The position numbers and the translations under genes are program-made. Source: Strigamia acuminata (taxonomy: Eukaryota; Arthropoda; Chilopoda; Geophilomorpha; Linotaeniidae). From it: 64,000 nucleotides of DNA. Under the pieces are notes generated by a model. It was given only the letters and a program-made list of their open reading frames with translations. It was not told the origin of the DNA and did not search any database. Positions within the stretch are counted from its first letter, which is position 1, and every line of letters begins with the position of its first letter. The stretch spans positions 19,771,060 to 19,835,059 of the forward strand of contig OX442314.1 in the NCBI GenBank assembly GCA_949358305.1, written 5' to 3'. Below are positions 62,175 to 64,000 of the stretch, piece after piece.

Positions 62175-62355
62175 TAATGCATTTCATAATACAATTGAAA
62201 AAATTCGTTATGAAATGATATTCACATTTGGCAAATAATAATATTAGTGTATTTCATTTCATTAATGCTTTTCATAATTCAATTGAAAAAATTCGTTAAG
62301 AAATGGTATACATATTTGACAAATAAAAATATTAGTGCATTTCATTTCATTAATG
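62175..62355. repeat. Tandem duplication, period 88 bp
   Basis: CAATTGAAAAAATTCGTTA occurs at 62192 and again at 62280; the surrounding text (TTCATAAT and ATATTAGTG, then ATTTCATTTCATTAATGC) is repeated in step with a handful of substitutions. Two units and the start of a third. Confidence 0.85.
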
Positions 62356-63219
62356 CGTTTACAAAATGTTTTACGGAGTATATTATCAAACCAATAGTAT
62401 ATAGCATGCAAAAATGATCCAGACCAAAAACTCCACTTGATACATAAAACTGGGTTTTAGTCCTATTGTTACACCCATTGAGCGATGATCAGAAATAGTG
62501 TCACCTAAATAAATTGATGACTTCATTCCATCATTTATATGACACATCTTGAGTATTATACGGATAAGTCAAACGAGTAGTTGTTAGAAATGATTGGCTC
62601 GAGTCTTTGTTAGCTCTCTTTCTTAATCCATGGGTTATGATTGCTCAATCAAATCAATCGGTTTGGCCTATAGCGCCAGGCCAAATTCGATCGTAAAGTA
62701 CTGAACACGATACTTACCGATATGATTTTTTCTCCATTATCGCATAAACACCTACACTTCAATTTTGTCTTGAACGTGTATTCAAGACAGACATTTTGTT
62801 TCCTCTTTCAACAACAAAGAAAAAGATAATTCGAAAACAAAAAAGCACTTTCAAAACACTTTTCAATGCAGATAAAATATTCAAAGGCACAGTTCCACTT
62901 CAGGGGTTTATCGGTGTGGCTTACTATGTGATAATTTACTTCGAATGTAAGTTTTAAGAAGCGAGAAGCTCACAATGGTAGAGAAGTAGCTTGGAAAAAA
63001 CTGCTATTTGGATTGTGAATCACGGATTAAAAAGAAATGAAATGTCATGAATTTCTTTTCTTCGTAAAAGAGCCCGGAAGCCCACCATGAGTGTGCACAA
63101 AGATGAATGGTATCGATAGACAAACAAGAAGTGCTCAGAAAAGTAAAGTCTCAAAAAATACTTAATCTAGTCTGTCATTTAACATTTCCTTTTAAAAAAA
63201 TTAGGAAAAATATTTAGGC

Positions 63220-63593
63220 CTACACCATGGTGTTGTATTCGAGTTTTGCTGAAAATCGCAAGTTTGTAAACAATTCGAATATAACACCACTTCAGTTATA
63301 ACACCATGGTGTTATATTCGAATACACTCCCACGGTGTTATATTCGAATTTTTGATTGTTTTCGAATACAACACCATGGTGTTATATTTGAATTTTTAGA
63401 AAAATATGAAAGAAGTACAGTGTACGCTTCCAAAACGCAACCGAAATGTGCACGAAACGTGGATATTTATCTTATTTAACATACACATTTAACACATATT
63501 AACAATTTTCCTTTTTTTGCAAAGTTACAGGTCATTTGACGAATACAACACCATGGTGTTATATTCGAATACAACACCATGGTGTTATATTCG
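63220..63593. repeat. Cluster of palindromic motifs centred on CCATGG
   Basis: Near-perfect palindromes of about 28 bp (CGAATA, then YAACACCATGGTGTT, then RTATTCG) at 63297-63316 plus right arm, 63361-63392, 63540-63567 and 63566-63593. One is partly degenerate at 63220-63243, and half or decayed sites lie at 63274-63290 and 63319-63349. Several neighbours are spaced 26 bp centre to centre, so part of the cluster is a short tandem array. Confidence 0.85.
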
Positions 63594-64000
63594 GGGGAAG
63601 ACGGTAGCCCCCAAATAAACGCCAAAACGTTAAATATTGTTTCAGACGCAACCCTAGACATCTATTTGAACCAAGACAATTATTCAAGCCAGGCATTTAT
63701 TCGAGCAAGGCAATTAACTGTCCAGGCATTTAAAATAGATTAATTAGAAATAAACTAATTTTTTATGTAATTTTATGCCCTAAACTGTATTTTTACTACA
63801 AAATTTAATACTGGTATCTAAATTAAACAAACCGACTAAAATTAATGTCTAAATTAATCAAAAAAAAAGAAAACCCGCGTTTTATTAGTAGAAAAATTGT
63901 AAAAATCTAATTTCACCAATTTATTCCTCTTTTACAATTTGGCTGAAAACAGAAAAGCTTATTTTTAGTTCACACCATGACTGAAAACACAATAGTGAAG
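63594..64000. other. Non-coding stretch to the right edge
   Basis: AT-rich. No feature supported. Confidence 0.5.

Noticed and set aside
1-64000. CRISPR arrays, bacterial operons or prophage
   Set aside because: No regularly spaced direct repeats with unique spacers; spliced host gene and eukaryotic retroelements rule out a prokaryotic context.

Overview
The window is eukaryotic nuclear DNA, AT-rich and mostly non-coding. It carries one clear host gene with spliceosomal introns. GH38 Golgi mannosidases, DIRS-like elements and Ty3/gypsy elements all occur in invertebrate animals, so an arthropod or related invertebrate is the most likely source; the species cannot be fixed from the sequence alone.

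Region by region. (1) Bases 1-3158: the 3' part of a DIRS-like tyrosine-recombinase retrotransposon (reverse transcriptase/RNase H/methyltransferase-like frame with one in-frame TGA, an overlapping tyrosine-recombinase frame, and a perfect 83-bp inverted repeat beyond it). (2) 4976-6002: a near-perfect 1-kb palindrome whose arms each carry a tRNA-Ser-like sequence. (3) 7109-7370 and 20986-21252: two copies of one MITE-like repeat. (4) 10439-41462: a Golgi-type class II alpha-mannosidase in three coding exons with a 26.7-kb first intron that holds several small non-autonomous elements and a 20-bp minisatellite. The exons join into a 1115-residue type II membrane protein with all metal and catalytic residues present, but the GlcNAc-anchor region differs from classical mannosidase II. 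(5) 44908-58647: a complete 13.7-kb Ty3/gypsy element on the minus strand. It has 1678-bp LTRs, a 4-bp target duplication AGCT, a tRNA-Gln primer site, a polypurine tract, gag, pol reached through a textbook -1 frameshift signal, and an extra 3' ORF with CxxC pairs of unknown function. Gag has one in-frame stop and pol one frameshift, so this copy is probably not autonomous. (6) 58652-64000: non-coding DNA with an imperfect inverted repeat, an 88-bp tandem duplication, and a cluster of palindromic 28-bp motifs centred on CCATGG at 63220-63593.

No rRNA gene, functional tRNA, CRISPR array or bacterial-type operon was seen. The items most worth a second look are the tRNA-bearing palindrome, the unnamed third ORF of the gypsy element and its frameshift cassette, the patchy LTR divergence, the altered anchor site of the mannosidase, and the palindromic motif cluster near the right edge.
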